From contig JAHIEM010000116.1 in assembly GCA_018901625.1 (NCBI GenBank), forward strand, positions 1-7,645: a DNA stretch of 7,645 nt, in the 5' to 3' direction. This DNA is from Nanobdellota archaeon. Lineage in GTDB: Archaea; Nanobdellota; Nanobdellia; Pacearchaeales; GW2011-AR1. A program made the position numbers and the translations under genes. The notes below the pieces were generated by a model that saw only the letters and a list, made by a program, of their open reading frames with translations, did not search any database and was not told the origin of the DNA. Each line of letters begins with the position of its first letter. The first letter of the stretch is position 1. This document shows, in pieces, positions 1 through 5,166 of the stretch.

Positions 1-2
1 AA

Positions 3-23
3 AAAATTTCTATCTGAAATTTT
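3..23 (-). terminator. Hairpin plus T-run, probable terminator of the minus-strand genes
   Basis: AAAATTTC (3-10) and GAAATTTT (16-23) form an 8-bp stem with a 5-nt loop. Read on the minus strand, the far arm merges into a run of six T at 6-1. This fits a terminator for the lipoprotein and secreted-protein transcript that runs leftward. The stem is all A/T except one pair, so it is weak as a hairpin; the T-run alone could terminate archaeal RNA polymerase. The window edge prevents seeing what follows. Confidence 0.4.
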
Positions 24-30
24 AGGGTGC

Positions 31-62
31 TCAGAAATGCGCTAAGTCAACAGCATTTCTGA
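31..62. repeat. Perfect 10-bp inverted repeat with 12-nt loop
   Basis: TCAGAAATGC (31-40) is the exact reverse complement of GCATTTCTGA (53-62). It lies downstream of the truncated secreted-protein gene. It may be an RNA hairpin that ends or stabilises the minus-strand transcript, or the end of a lost mobile element; the sequence does not decide. Its right arm overlaps a 10-bp direct repeat, TCTGACATAA, found at 58-67 and again at 85-94. Confidence 0.5.
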
Positions 63-120
63 CATAAAGGATGCAGTTTTAATCTCTGACATAAGAAGAA
101 TAATGAGCGGTATTTGAAAC

Positions 121-148
121 ATTAACAGGAGTCAATTAACAGGAGTCA
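121..148. repeat. Tandem duplication of a 14-bp unit
   Basis: ATTAACAGGAGTCA occurs twice back to back (121-134 and 135-148) with no mismatch. On the minus strand the pair covers the last codons and stop of the 57-aa secreted-protein gene. Because 14 is not a multiple of 3, the duplication shifts the frame and creates the TGA stop at 134-132. Confidence 0.9.
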
Positions 149-305
149 TATAGCTATAAAACCCGCACCCAATCTCCTCTGTAACAACTTTCCCAGTAAT
201 CTTTCCCCATAAATCAGAATACCACGAAGCAGAGGCAAGGTTCACAGATAATAATACTAAAACAACAAACAAAACCAGTACTCCAAGCACAACACCCCTT
301 TTCAT
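132..305 (-). CDS. Short secreted protein, probably a truncated surface protein
   Basis: A 57-residue protein of unrecognised family. Residues 1-26 are a clear signal peptide: K2-R3, a long hydrophobic core (5-23), and an A24-S25-A26 signal peptidase I site. Only about 31 residues would be exported, including a W33-G-K-I-T-G-K-V-V stretch of a kind I associate with the start of larger surface proteins in DPANN archaea (inference). The start is the ATG at 305, because a TTTATAAA box (327-334) is centred 25 nt upstream; an in-frame TTG at 323 would fall 3-4 nt from that box and is unlikely. The 14-bp tandem duplication supplies the stop; with one copy removed, the frame continues for 13 more residues (VSNTAHYSSYVRD) to a TAA. 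It lies just after the lipoprotein pair but has its own promoter. It could be a small intact protein or a decaying gene. Confidence 0.55.
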   Translation of the reverse strand: MKRGVVLGVLVLFVVLVLLSVNLASASWYSDLWGKITGKVVTEEIGCGFYSYMTPVN

Positions 306-326
306 AAAGTTCCCATTGCTCAAAAG

Positions 327-334
327 TTTATAAA
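327..334 (-). promoter_or_regulatory. TATA box for the 57-aa secreted protein
   Basis: TTTATAAA, centred about 25 nt before the ATG at 305. This spacing predicts a leaderless transcript and selects that ATG over an in-frame TTG at 323. The box starts about 13 nt beyond the stop of the upstream lipoprotein gene. Confidence 0.65.
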
Positions 335-347
335 CTTATTCAAATGA

Positions 348-713
348 TTATTTTCCAACCCTTTCGCTGAAATCCTTCAGTTCCCTGAATCTCTCCCTGT
401 CAGAAGCATGAATAAACCAATCTCCAACTTCAGTAGAGTTATACGCGGCTCTTCCAGCATCAAACTTGCCATTAACCATCTTTCCTCTTTCAAAATCATA
501 ACACTCAAGAAAAAGATTATGCTTTTCAGGAGACTTTGTGGCAAGATGAAGAAGAAGTGAGCCAATAAGAGCAGCAGGAGGATAAGAAATAATCTTTGTT
601 CCTTCCTTGGCGGCAACATACTGCTTATTAACAACCAGCCCTTCTCTGACATCAGCGCATCCCAAGACAGAAATTCCCAAAACTAATCCTATTAATGTTG
701 TTCTAATGCCCAT
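348..713 (-). CDS. Putative lipoprotein, second gene of the pair
   Basis: A 121-residue protein with an N-terminal lipoprotein signal: hydrophobic residues 7-17 and a lipobox V16-L17-G18-C19, predicting lipid attachment at Cys19 and placement on the outer face of the membrane. The mature part begins with E24-G-L-V-V-N-K-Q-Y, then has a hydrophobic stretch (47-58) and a late G-D-W-F (97-100). The order 'G-x-V-x-x-K', central strand with acidic and Gly residues, then 'G-D/Q-x-F' resembles the preceding gene, so the two may be diverged relatives. It overlaps that gene by 11 nt, and its ATG follows GGAGGG (725-720) by 6 nt, so it is translated from the same message. I do not recognise a named family or function. 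Start choice is firm because of the Shine-Dalgarno site. Confidence 0.75.
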   Translation of the reverse strand: MGIRTTLIGLVLGISVLGCADVREGLVVNKQYVAAKEGTKIISYPPAALIGSLLLHLATKSPEKHNLFLECYDFERGKMVNGKFDAGRAAYNSTEVGDWFIHASDRERFRELKDFSERVGK

Positions 714-1071
714 TATATTCCCTCCATTCTCCCTCAGACATCCTCCTCATCAAAGTAGGGTCGCTCTCTTCAGATGTTTCAGAATCGTACTTAAATCTCT
801 GTCCCGCTCTAAGCAAATTCCAAACGTTATTATCCTTAATATAAAATCTTCTCTCCTCATTCCTCCCTCTGACATCAATAATATTATCCTCGTCGTCAAT
901 ATACAATATGGGAATTCTCCCTCTAAAAACACGATTTCCATCACTCAGCGCCAAATTGCGCATTTCCACGCGCCTAGATTCAGGTTCATGAATCTTCCTC
1001 ACTATCTCTCCCTCAAAAGAGCATCCAGCTAAAGACAAAGAAATCGCTATTCCAGCTAAAAAACTTTTCAT
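703..1071 (-). CDS. Putative lipoprotein, first gene of the pair
   Basis: A 122-residue protein with a textbook lipoprotein signal: K2, hydrophobic residues 4-15, lipobox L14-A15-G16-C17. The mature protein should be membrane-anchored outside the cell. It starts G21-E-I-V-R-K-I-H-E-P-E, then an acidic strand region I58-D-D-E-D-N-I-I-D-V, then F77-Y-I-K and a G90-Q-R-F-K-Y element, with an acidic Ser/Glu tail. This layout suggests a small beta-rich domain; function unknown. An in-frame ATG at 1092 exists, but a TATA-like element (1091-1099) overlaps it and is centred about 24 nt before the ATG at 1071, so 1071 is the likely leaderless start, and it also puts the signal peptide at the very N-terminus. 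Divergent from the GTPase gene, with both promoters in a 59-bp gap. Confidence 0.75.
   Translation of the reverse strand: MKSFLAGIAISLSLAGCSFEGEIVRKIHEPESRRVEMRNLALSDGNRVFRGRIPILYIDDEDNIIDVRGRNEERRFYIKDNNVWNLLRAGQRFKYDSETSEESDPTLMRRMSEGEWREYNGH
720..725 (-). promoter_or_regulatory. Shine-Dalgarno site inside the upstream lipoprotein gene
   Basis: GGAGGG on the minus strand, 6 nt before the ATG at 713. It lies within codons for Trp-Arg-Glu near the C-terminus of the upstream lipoprotein. It decides the start of the downstream gene and shows that internal operon genes here use anti-SD pairing. Confidence 0.7.
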
Positions 1072-1090
1072 AATTTCACATAGAGCATGC

Positions 1091-1099
1091 ATATAAAAA
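1091..1099 (-). promoter_or_regulatory. TATA box for the lipoprotein operon
   Basis: TTTTTATAT on the minus strand, centred about 24 nt before the ATG at 1071. No Shine-Dalgarno sequence lies before that ATG, consistent with a leaderless message. Confidence 0.55.
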
Positions 1100-1101
1100 C
1101 A

Positions 1102-1109
1102 TTATTATA
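1102..1109 (+). promoter_or_regulatory. TATA box for the TGS GTPase gene
   Basis: TTATTATA, centred about 25 nt before the ATG at 1131, with no Shine-Dalgarno site. It sits almost back to back with the divergent lipoprotein promoter, so the two may compete or be co-regulated. Confidence 0.5.
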
Positions 1110-1130
1110 CTCAACAATATAATCTAGATC

Positions 1131-2045
1131 ATGGCCTCAACTAACCAATCTCCAGAATACCAGCAAGCTGAAAAACACTATCTTCAGGCATCTAGTGATG
1201 AAGAGCGTCTTGTATGTTTAGAAGAAATGATTCGCCAAGCTCCAAAACATAAATCAGGGGAGTCAATGCGCGCAAATCTCAAAACAAGGTATATCAAGCT
1301 AAAAGAAAAACTCGAAAGAATTAAAAAAACAAAGAAATCTTCAGGAAAAGCAGGAATAAAAAAAGCAGAACTGCAGGCAGTTCTAATCGGCTTGGCTAAT
1401 TCAGGCAAATCGAGCATTCTCTCAAGCCTAACTAATGCAAACCCTGAAATTTCTTCAGTCCAATTCACAACAAAAACCCCTATTATCGGGACACTTGATT
1501 TTCAAGGAGTAAAAATCCAGTTAGTAGACATGCCTGCAGTTGAATCAGAATATTTTGATTCAGGAATAGCAAACACCTCAGATGTCTTGTTAATTGTAAT
1601 AACTAACATTGAAGAGCTTAACAAGATAAGTCCATTCGTAGAGAAAGCAGCAGGAAACAGATTGATTATCTTCAATAAATTCGATATCCTTACTGAAATT
1701 GAAAAAAGAAAAACAGAAGCAAGATTAAAATCAAACAAATTAGATTATGTTCTTTTCTCATCAATCACAAGAGAAAACTCTGAATTATTAAAAGAAAAGA
1801 TTTTCCAAAAATTCAATAAAATAAGAATTTACACAAAACAGCCAAAACAGCAGGCAGACAAAGACCCAGTAATTGCCAGTCCGGGAGCAACAGTAAAAGA
1901 GCTTGCAGATAAAATTTTTCACGGCTTTTCAGCAAGTGTCAAGGAAGCAAGAGTTACAGGCCCCTCAAGCAAGTTTCCAAATCAAAAAGTTGGTCTTGAA
2001 CATATTTTGAAGGATAAAGATATTGTAGAGTTTCACACAAAATAA
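1131..2045 (+). CDS. TGS-domain GTPase, Rbg/DRG-like (Obg-related)
   Basis: A 304-residue cytoplasmic P-loop GTPase. Residues about 8-66 form a charged helical region (EEMIRQAPKHK around 31-41) as seen before the G domain in prokaryotic DRG-like GTPases. The G domain has G1 GLANSGKSS (87-95), candidate switch I threonines T113/T114, G3 D133-M-P-A, G4 N182-K-F-D and G5 S210-S. Residues about 232-304 match a C-terminal TGS domain: YTKQP, GATVKELADKI, a V-x-G-x-S block, and the closing VGLEHILKDKDIVEF. Family members associate with ribosomes or translation factors; that role here is inferred. It is shorter than typical DRG proteins (about 365 aa) because only about 45 residues separate G3 and G4, so the insertion domain found there in DRG is absent. 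G3 has Ala where Gly is usual. It ends directly against the convergent tyrS. Confidence 0.88.
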   Translation: MASTNQSPEYQQAEKHYLQASSDEERLVCLEEMIRQAPKHKSGESMRANLKTRYIKLKEKLERIKKTKKSSGKAGIKKAELQAVLIGLANSGKSSILSSLTNANPEISSVQFTTKTPIIGTLDFQGVKIQLVDMPAVESEYFDSGIANTSDVLLIVITNIEELNKISPFVEKAAGNRLIIFNKFDILTEIEKRKTEARLKSNKLDYVLFSSITRENSELLKEKIFQKFNKIRIYTKQPKQQADKDPVIASPGATVKELADKIFHGFSASVKEARVTGPSSKFPNQKVGLEHILKDKDIVEFHTK

Positions 2046-3059
2046 TTAAGAATAAGCTTCCTTATGCAGCTTAACAAGTTCTTTGTCTTTTCTCAATTTT
2101 TCTAAAATACTATTAATCTCTCCAGAAACAGCATTCTTCAAATCAAGAGGATGAAGCTTCTTTGCAACAAAATCTTTCTCAACTTCTTCGTAACTAGAGT
2201 AACTTTTATCGCCTCCAAACTTCTTATCCCTTCTTACAAAGAATTTTTCTTTATTATCTTGTTTTAATACAAAAATAAAATATCTTAGCAAAGCCATAAT
2301 CCCATTATTAGGATCTCCCTCAACACACTCTGCCCCATTTACCTTCTTCCTGACTTTCTCTTCATCATCAAGCAGATCAATCTTACTTGATTCTATGCTG
2401 GAACTCATCTTCTCCCCGACTAATCCCCGAATTATCGGATTAATTAGTTCTATTCTAGGATTAAATCCTATCTTGGGCAGATACTCTCTTGCATAAACCA
2501 TAATCTTTCTCTGGTCCATGCCTCCAAACTGAGCTTCAACTTTAAGGTATTCTTCATCCAGAGCCTGCATTAAAGGATAAATTACTCCTGCAAGTTTAGG
2601 ATTATCTCCAAGCTTAACAACCTCTGATGCAGCATGTTTTGCATCATTAATACTAGTCATAGTGCTCAACCTTAAAACATCGTGAAAATACTCTGGCTTC
2701 AGTTGAAAATCACTTCCCTTAACAAACTCTAAGTGCTTTACATCAACTCCAATCGTTTTAAGTATGCCCGTAATCGCTCTTGCATAATAATCATATCTCT
2801 TCTCGAGTATACTCCAAGAAACTCCAGCAAGAGCAGCATGCAAATCAGCAAGCAGAATCTTAACTCTAATTCCTGCTTTCAAAAAATCAGCTACCTTTAA
2901 CATAGGGAAAAAATAAGCAATAGAAATGCTCCCAGTAGGCATAGTCCCCCAGTATACAGAAATCTCTTTCTTAGATTTAACAAGCTCGTCTAGCTCTTTC
3001 TCCCCAATTACTTCCTGAAGATTTCTCTTTATCAAATCTAATCTCGTTTTTACATCCAT
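2046..3059 (-). CDS. tyrS: Tyrosyl-tRNA synthetase (archaeal/eukaryotic type)
   Basis: A 337-residue class I aminoacyl-tRNA synthetase that activates tyrosine with ATP and charges tRNA-Tyr in the cytoplasm. The sequence tracks the human cytoplasmic enzyme's core closely: VYWGT (35-39), ADFLKAG (57-63), ADLHA (71-75), YPLMQALDEEYLKV (161-174), FGGMDQRKI (178-186), KMSSS (217-221), SKIDLLD (225-231), and HPLDLKNAV (303-311) in the anticodon-binding part. Expected tyrosine-binding residues Y36, Y161, Q165, D168 and Q183 are present. The HIGH signature position reads S46-I-A-Y where human has H-V-A-Y, so the first histidine is replaced by serine. Length is normal for a core enzyme without the extra C-terminal domain of animals. 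The ATG at 3059 fits a TTTTAAAA box about 27 nt upstream. Its stop abuts the GTPase stop with no gap. Confidence 0.96.
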   Translation of the reverse strand: MDVKTRLDLIKRNLQEVIGEKELDELVKSKKEISVYWGTMPTGSISIAYFFPMLKVADFLKAGIRVKILLADLHAALAGVSWSILEKRYDYYARAITGILKTIGVDVKHLEFVKGSDFQLKPEYFHDVLRLSTMTSINDAKHAASEVVKLGDNPKLAGVIYPLMQALDEEYLKVEAQFGGMDQRKIMVYAREYLPKIGFNPRIELINPIIRGLVGEKMSSSIESSKIDLLDDEEKVRKKVNGAECVEGDPNNGIMALLRYFIFVLKQDNKEKFFVRRDKKFGGDKSYSSYEEVEKDFVAKKLHPLDLKNAVSGEINSILEKLRKDKELVKLHKEAYS

Positions 3060-3082
3060 TTTATTTTTCCCATCATGTCTCT

Positions 3083-3090
3083 TTTTAAAA
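3083..3090 (-). promoter_or_regulatory. TATA-like box for tyrS
   Basis: TTTTAAAA, centred about 27 nt before the tyrS ATG at 3059, with no Shine-Dalgarno site between. Fits a leaderless or nearly leaderless transcript. Confidence 0.5.
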
Positions 3091-3162
3091 GAACAGAGTA
3101 TTCTTAAATTTATTGTTTAAAGCTCAAGCTAGCTCAAACCCCTTTAATTTTTTAGAATTAAT

Positions 3163-3399
3163 TTACAATGAGATTCCCCTTACAGTGCCATTCCTGCCTA
3201 ATTGATAAGCACCCTCTCCCGCACTACTGCAAACAGAATCATATCTATCTACCAAAGACCCCATCCTTGCTCCGCTCCTGCTAGGTGAAGGCAACCTGTA
3301 GCCTGAATGAAATTGTCTCTGCCCGGCTCCAGTAAGTTGTTGTTTTAAAGAATCCACTGTTCTTCCTAAATCATTAGGTTTTTTCTGGCTGGATTTCAT
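3163..3399 (-). CDS. Small Arg/Ser/Gly-rich protein of unknown function
   Basis: A 78-residue basic protein of no family I recognise. It has no signal peptide or membrane segment. It starts M-K-S-S-Q-K-K-P, includes a short helix-like stretch (VDSLKQQL, 15-22), and then is rich in Gly, Ser and Arg (for example a run S38-P-S-R-S-G-A-R), with one Cys near residue 57. This composition suggests a flexible, possibly nucleic-acid-binding protein (inference). Every Arg codon is AGA or AGG, as expected of a genuine AT-rich archaeal gene, although the segment is visibly richer in G+C than its surroundings. The start is the ATG at 3399; the frame is open to a TTG at 3402, but a TTATTAATAA box (3418-3427) is centred about 24 nt before the ATG. 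It is divergent from the OB-fold gene and sits alone upstream of tyrS. Confidence 0.6.
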   Translation of the reverse strand: MKSSQKKPNDLGRTVDSLKQQLTGAGQRQFHSGYRLPSPSRSGARMGSLVDRYDSVCSSAGEGAYQLGRNGTVRGISL

Positions 3400-3417
3400 C
3401 AAAAATCCACTGTCCTT

Positions 3418-3427
3418 TTATTAATAA
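3418..3427 (-). promoter_or_regulatory. TATA box for the 78-aa protein
   Basis: TTATTAATAA (a perfect palindrome), centred about 24 nt before the ATG at 3399. Supports that this small gene is expressed and leaderless. Confidence 0.5.
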
Positions 3428-3484
3428 GTCTTTCTATTCTCAGCAATTTCTTAGAGTGTATACTCAATCTATCTAACAGAAACA

Positions 3485-3492
3485 TTTAATTA
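3485..3492 (+). promoter_or_regulatory. TATA box for the OB-fold protein
   Basis: TTTAATTA, centred about 25 nt before the ATG at 3514, with no Shine-Dalgarno sequence. Confidence 0.5.
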
Positions 3493-3513
3493 GAATATCT
3501 GATTAATCTTAGC

Positions 3514-3837
3514 ATGAAAAAGATTGCAATCATCTTCCTAATCCTTTCACTAGTAGGCATCTTTCTTCTCCTGCTCGCATTTCTCTATCCAAGCCCGAAA
3601 CAAGTGTCAGGAAAAGTAACTTTTAATGAAAATGATTACTCCCAAGTTTCTGGAAAAATTGTTTCAGTAAAAGAACTATACGAATTCAAGATAATAACAC
3701 TTGATAACGGAATTGCAGTAGTCTGCTACGACTGCCCAAAACTAAAGAAAAACCAGAAAATAACAGCATTCGGCGCAGTTACTCAGAAAAACAATATAAC
3801 TCAGATTAACGCAGAAACAATCAAAATTGAAGAGTAA
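3514..3837 (+). CDS. Membrane-anchored OB-fold protein
   Basis: A 107-residue protein: K2-K3, then one strongly hydrophobic segment (4-24) acting as an N-terminal anchor, a short P26-S-P linker, and a soluble domain of about 75 residues. That domain has the rhythm of an OB fold of the tRNA_anti/nucleic-acid-binding type: VSGKIVSV (45-52), YEFKIITLDNGIAVVCY (56-72), a turn L77-K-K-N-Q-K-I-T, AFGAVTQKNNITQINAETIKI (85-105). In this fold strands 1-3 and 4-5 make a small barrel that binds nucleic acid or sugar; the ligand cannot be told here. The hydrophobic N-terminus would place the domain outside the membrane if the positive-inside rule holds. C71 and C74 form a CxxC that could be a disulfide or metal site. 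Converges on the 67-aa membrane protein with one nucleotide between stops. Confidence 0.75.
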   Translation: MKKIAIIFLILSLVGIFLLLLAFLYPSPKQVSGKVTFNENDYSQVSGKIVSVKELYEFKIITLDNGIAVVCYDCPKLKKNQKITAFGAVTQKNNITQINAETIKIEE

Positions 3838-3838
3838 A

Positions 3839-4042
3839 TTAGCCGCACTTATAAAAAGTATTCAATTCTAGATACGCCATTAATAACACTAAAGCAGATA
3901 CTATCATAAGGCAAATCTTAGCAGCTCTCCAAGGCAAAGCTTTTCTCTTCAAGAGAAACAAAACAACACTAGCCATAACAAATATTGCTCCAGATATAGC
4001 ATAAGGCAATGCTCTCAAACCAGGATTATCTCCAAGGCACAT
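3839..4042 (-). CDS. Small two-helix membrane protein of unknown function
   Basis: A 67-residue protein with two predicted membrane helices, about 11-31 and 40-58, joined by a short basic loop (K32-R-K-A-L-P-W-R39) that should face the cytoplasm, so both ends should be outside. One Cys lies at each exposed end (C2 and C66), which could pair. No family is recognised. The frame opens at a GTG (4048), but the ATG at 4042 is preferred because a TTTAATAA box (4064-4071) is centred 25 nt upstream. It is separated from the membrane-protein operon by a T-rich terminator region and therefore seems to be an independent gene. Confidence 0.6.
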   Translation of the reverse strand: MCLGDNPGLRALPYAISGAIFVMASVVLFLLKRKALPWRAAKICLMIVSALVLLMAYLELNTFYKCG

Positions 4043-4063
4043 AATCACTATAATAAAACAAAG

Positions 4064-4071
4064 TTATTAAA
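4064..4071 (-). promoter_or_regulatory. TATA box for the 67-aa membrane protein
   Basis: TTTAATAA, centred about 25 nt before the ATG at 4042. Lies just beyond the T-runs that end the upstream operon. Confidence 0.5.
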
Positions 4072-4078
4072 TCTAACT

Positions 4079-4110
4079 AAAAATAAAAGAAATAGTAAAA
4101 AATAAAAAAT
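4079..4110 (-). terminator. Oligo-T terminator after the membrane-protein pair
   Basis: On the minus strand, just after the stop at 4113, there are two runs of six T (4109-4104 and 4102-4097), then a run of four (4088-4085) and one of five (4083-4079), with no strong hairpin. Repeated T-runs of this sort are the usual intrinsic termination signal for archaeal RNA polymerase. Confidence 0.6.
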
Positions 4111-4112
4111 GT

Positions 4113-4577
4113 TTACTCACTCCATGCAGCTATTCCTAATAATATAAGATTAACTACTGGAATCAAGGATAAAATTGCCCACCATCCAGGCCTATTCACA
4201 GCTTCAAACATCTTCCACATCCAAATAACACTGAATACAGCAAAAACCAGGAGAGCAAGACTAGCTAAAAAACCAAGGACAGGTATAACCATGAACAAAT
4301 ACCCTATTAACAAAAGCCATGGCCACCAATGCATCTTTGAAACCTTATATTCTATTATCAAAGGGCCAATTCCAGGTATCCAAGCTATTCCAGGAGTAGA
4401 ATATTTTGCCTTTCTTGCAATAGCCATAAATGCCAGGCTTACATAAATATAAAGCCCAATCCCGATTAGGAAGAAAAGTATCATAAATGCAGCAAGCATT
4501 GCAAATAATCCTCCGAGCACCCCTCCTAAAGCAGCGCTATCAGCAGCACTAAGCGCTAAATCTTCTAAAAACATCAT
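4113..4577 (-). CDS. Four-helix membrane protein, DUF5684-like, downstream paralog
   Basis: A 154-residue integral membrane protein. Hydrophobic segments lie at about 20-53, 86-104, 105-120 and 131-150. Conserved-looking pieces are A65-W-I-P-G-I-G71, K81-M-H-W-W-P86, W119-M-W-K-M-F-E-A-V-N-R-P-G-W-W133 and LILLGIAAW (144-152). The same pieces, in the same order, occur in the gene just upstream, so the two are paralogs. The Trp/Pro-rich loops resemble the DUF5684 family of uncharacterised prokaryotic membrane proteins; I cannot confirm the family without a profile search, and no activity is known. Its ATG overlaps the stop of the upstream gene (ATGA) and follows GGAGGTG by 6 nt, so it is translated from the shared message. 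A second ATG three bases in is an alternative start. Confidence 0.8.
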   Translation of the reverse strand: MMFLEDLALSAADSAALGGVLGGLFAMLAAFMILFFLIGIGLYIYVSLAFMAIARKAKYSTPGIAWIPGIGPLIIEYKVSKMHWWPWLLLIGYLFMVIPVLGFLASLALLVFAVFSVIWMWKMFEAVNRPGWWAILSLIPVVNLILLGIAAWSE

Positions 4578-5125
4578 CTTTCACACCTCCTTTCAACATT
4601 ATTAATTCTAGTCTTCTTTGATTTATAAGTCTTGCCCCAGGCAGCTATTCCCAACAAAATTAGATAAACAATCCATAAAAAAATTCCAAAAACCGGGATT
4701 GCAGACAAAATGAAAAAAACAGCCCAATTACCCGGTCTCTCGAGCTCTCTAAACACATTCCACTTCCAGATGCAATTAAAAATAAAAAATATCAAACCCA
4801 AAACCCCTGCAATAACTAACAAGCCACTCATCAAAGAAGTGTTTCCAAAAACAAAATCAGAAAAACTAATTGAAAGCAGAATCCACGCGAAAATCCAGAG
4901 CAAATTAGGCCACCAATGCATCTTAGCAAGCCTGCTCGAAAGCCACGGCTTCCCAAATATTGGAATCCAGGCGAGCCATCCATGATTATCCCTTGCCCTC
5001 AGAGATAAGAATGTAAATGCAACAGCCCCGTAAAAATAACTGAATACTGCAAGAATGAAAAATATAACCCCAAAAAACACAAGTATAAAAGCAAGCGCAA
5101 TTATCTGTCCAAAAGCATCTATCAT
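4574..5125 (-). CDS. Four-helix membrane protein, DUF5684-like, first gene of the pair
   Basis: A 183-residue integral membrane protein with hydrophobic segments at about 8-40, 73-92, 98-119 and 135-161. It shares with its downstream neighbour LAWIPIFG (51-58), K68-M-H-W-W-P73, I119-W-K-W-N-V-F-R-E-L-E-R-P-G-N-W134 and LILLGIAAW (155-163). It differs in a basic 20-residue C-terminal tail beginning K165-T-Y-K-S-K-K. The final residues of that tail are encoded by the Shine-Dalgarno site for the next gene, so their sequence may be constrained by RNA rather than protein function. Function unknown; two related subunits made from one message suggests a heteromeric membrane complex (inference). The ATG at 5125 is about 25 nt from a TTATAAAC box. 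Divergent from the relic COG1784 start at 5167. Confidence 0.8.
   Translation of the reverse strand: MIDAFGQIIALAFILVFFGVIFFILAVFSYFYGAVAFTFLSLRARDNHGWLAWIPIFGKPWLSSRLAKMHWWPNLLWIFAWILLSISFSDFVFGNTSLMSGLLVIAGVLGLIFFIFNCIWKWNVFRELERPGNWAVFFILSAIPVFGIFLWIVYLILLGIAAWGKTYKSKKTRINNVERRCER
4584..4590 (-). promoter_or_regulatory. Strong Shine-Dalgarno site encoded in the end of the upstream gene
   Basis: GGAGGTG on the minus strand, 6 nt before the ATG at 4577, matching seven bases of the complement of the 16S 3' end. It lies in the codons for Glu-Arg-Arg-Cys near the C-terminus of the upstream membrane protein. Fixes the downstream start. Confidence 0.8.
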
Positions 5126-5137
5126 AATCTAACAAGA

Positions 5138-5145
5138 TTTTTATT
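5138..5145 (+). promoter_or_regulatory. TATA-like element before the relic COG1784 start
   Basis: TTTTTATT, centred 25 nt before the ATG at 5167, the same spacing as the other promoters in this window. It suggests that the relic start once had, or still has, a working promoter. The element is T-rich and could be chance. Confidence 0.3.
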
Positions 5146-5153
5146 GTTTATAA
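5146..5153 (-). promoter_or_regulatory. TATA box for the membrane-protein pair
   Basis: TTATAAAC on the minus strand, centred about 24 nt before the ATG at 5125. No Shine-Dalgarno site precedes that ATG, so the first gene appears leaderless while the second uses GGAGGTG. Confidence 0.6.
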
Positions 5154-5166
5154 TCCTTGCTTTTGA

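Noticed and set aside
121..148. Start of a CRISPR or satellite array
   Set aside because: Only two directly abutting 14-bp copies with no spacers and no further copies.
607..1032. 141-codon open frame on the plus strand
   Set aside because: It lies wholly opposite two overlapping lipoprotein genes that have lipoboxes, an SD site and a promoter; its own translation has no recognisable domain.
3121..3137. Direct repeat AGCTCAA separated by 3 bp
   Set aside because: Too short to distinguish from chance, and with no T-run or promoter relation.
3163..3402. Structured non-coding RNA suggested by locally higher G+C
   Set aside because: The strand has a full reading frame with consistent AGA/AGG arginine codons and a promoter spaced for its ATG; I found no recognisable RNA fold. 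Not fully excluded.
3351..3413. 10-bp direct repeat AATCCACTGT (3351-3360 and 3404-3413)
   Set aside because: Short, one copy lies in coding sequence, no third copy or symmetry; chance is adequate.
4710..4985. 91-codon open frame on the plus strand
   Set aside because: Antisense to the first membrane-protein gene; composition is what is expected from the reverse of Trp/Leu/Ile-rich membrane helices.
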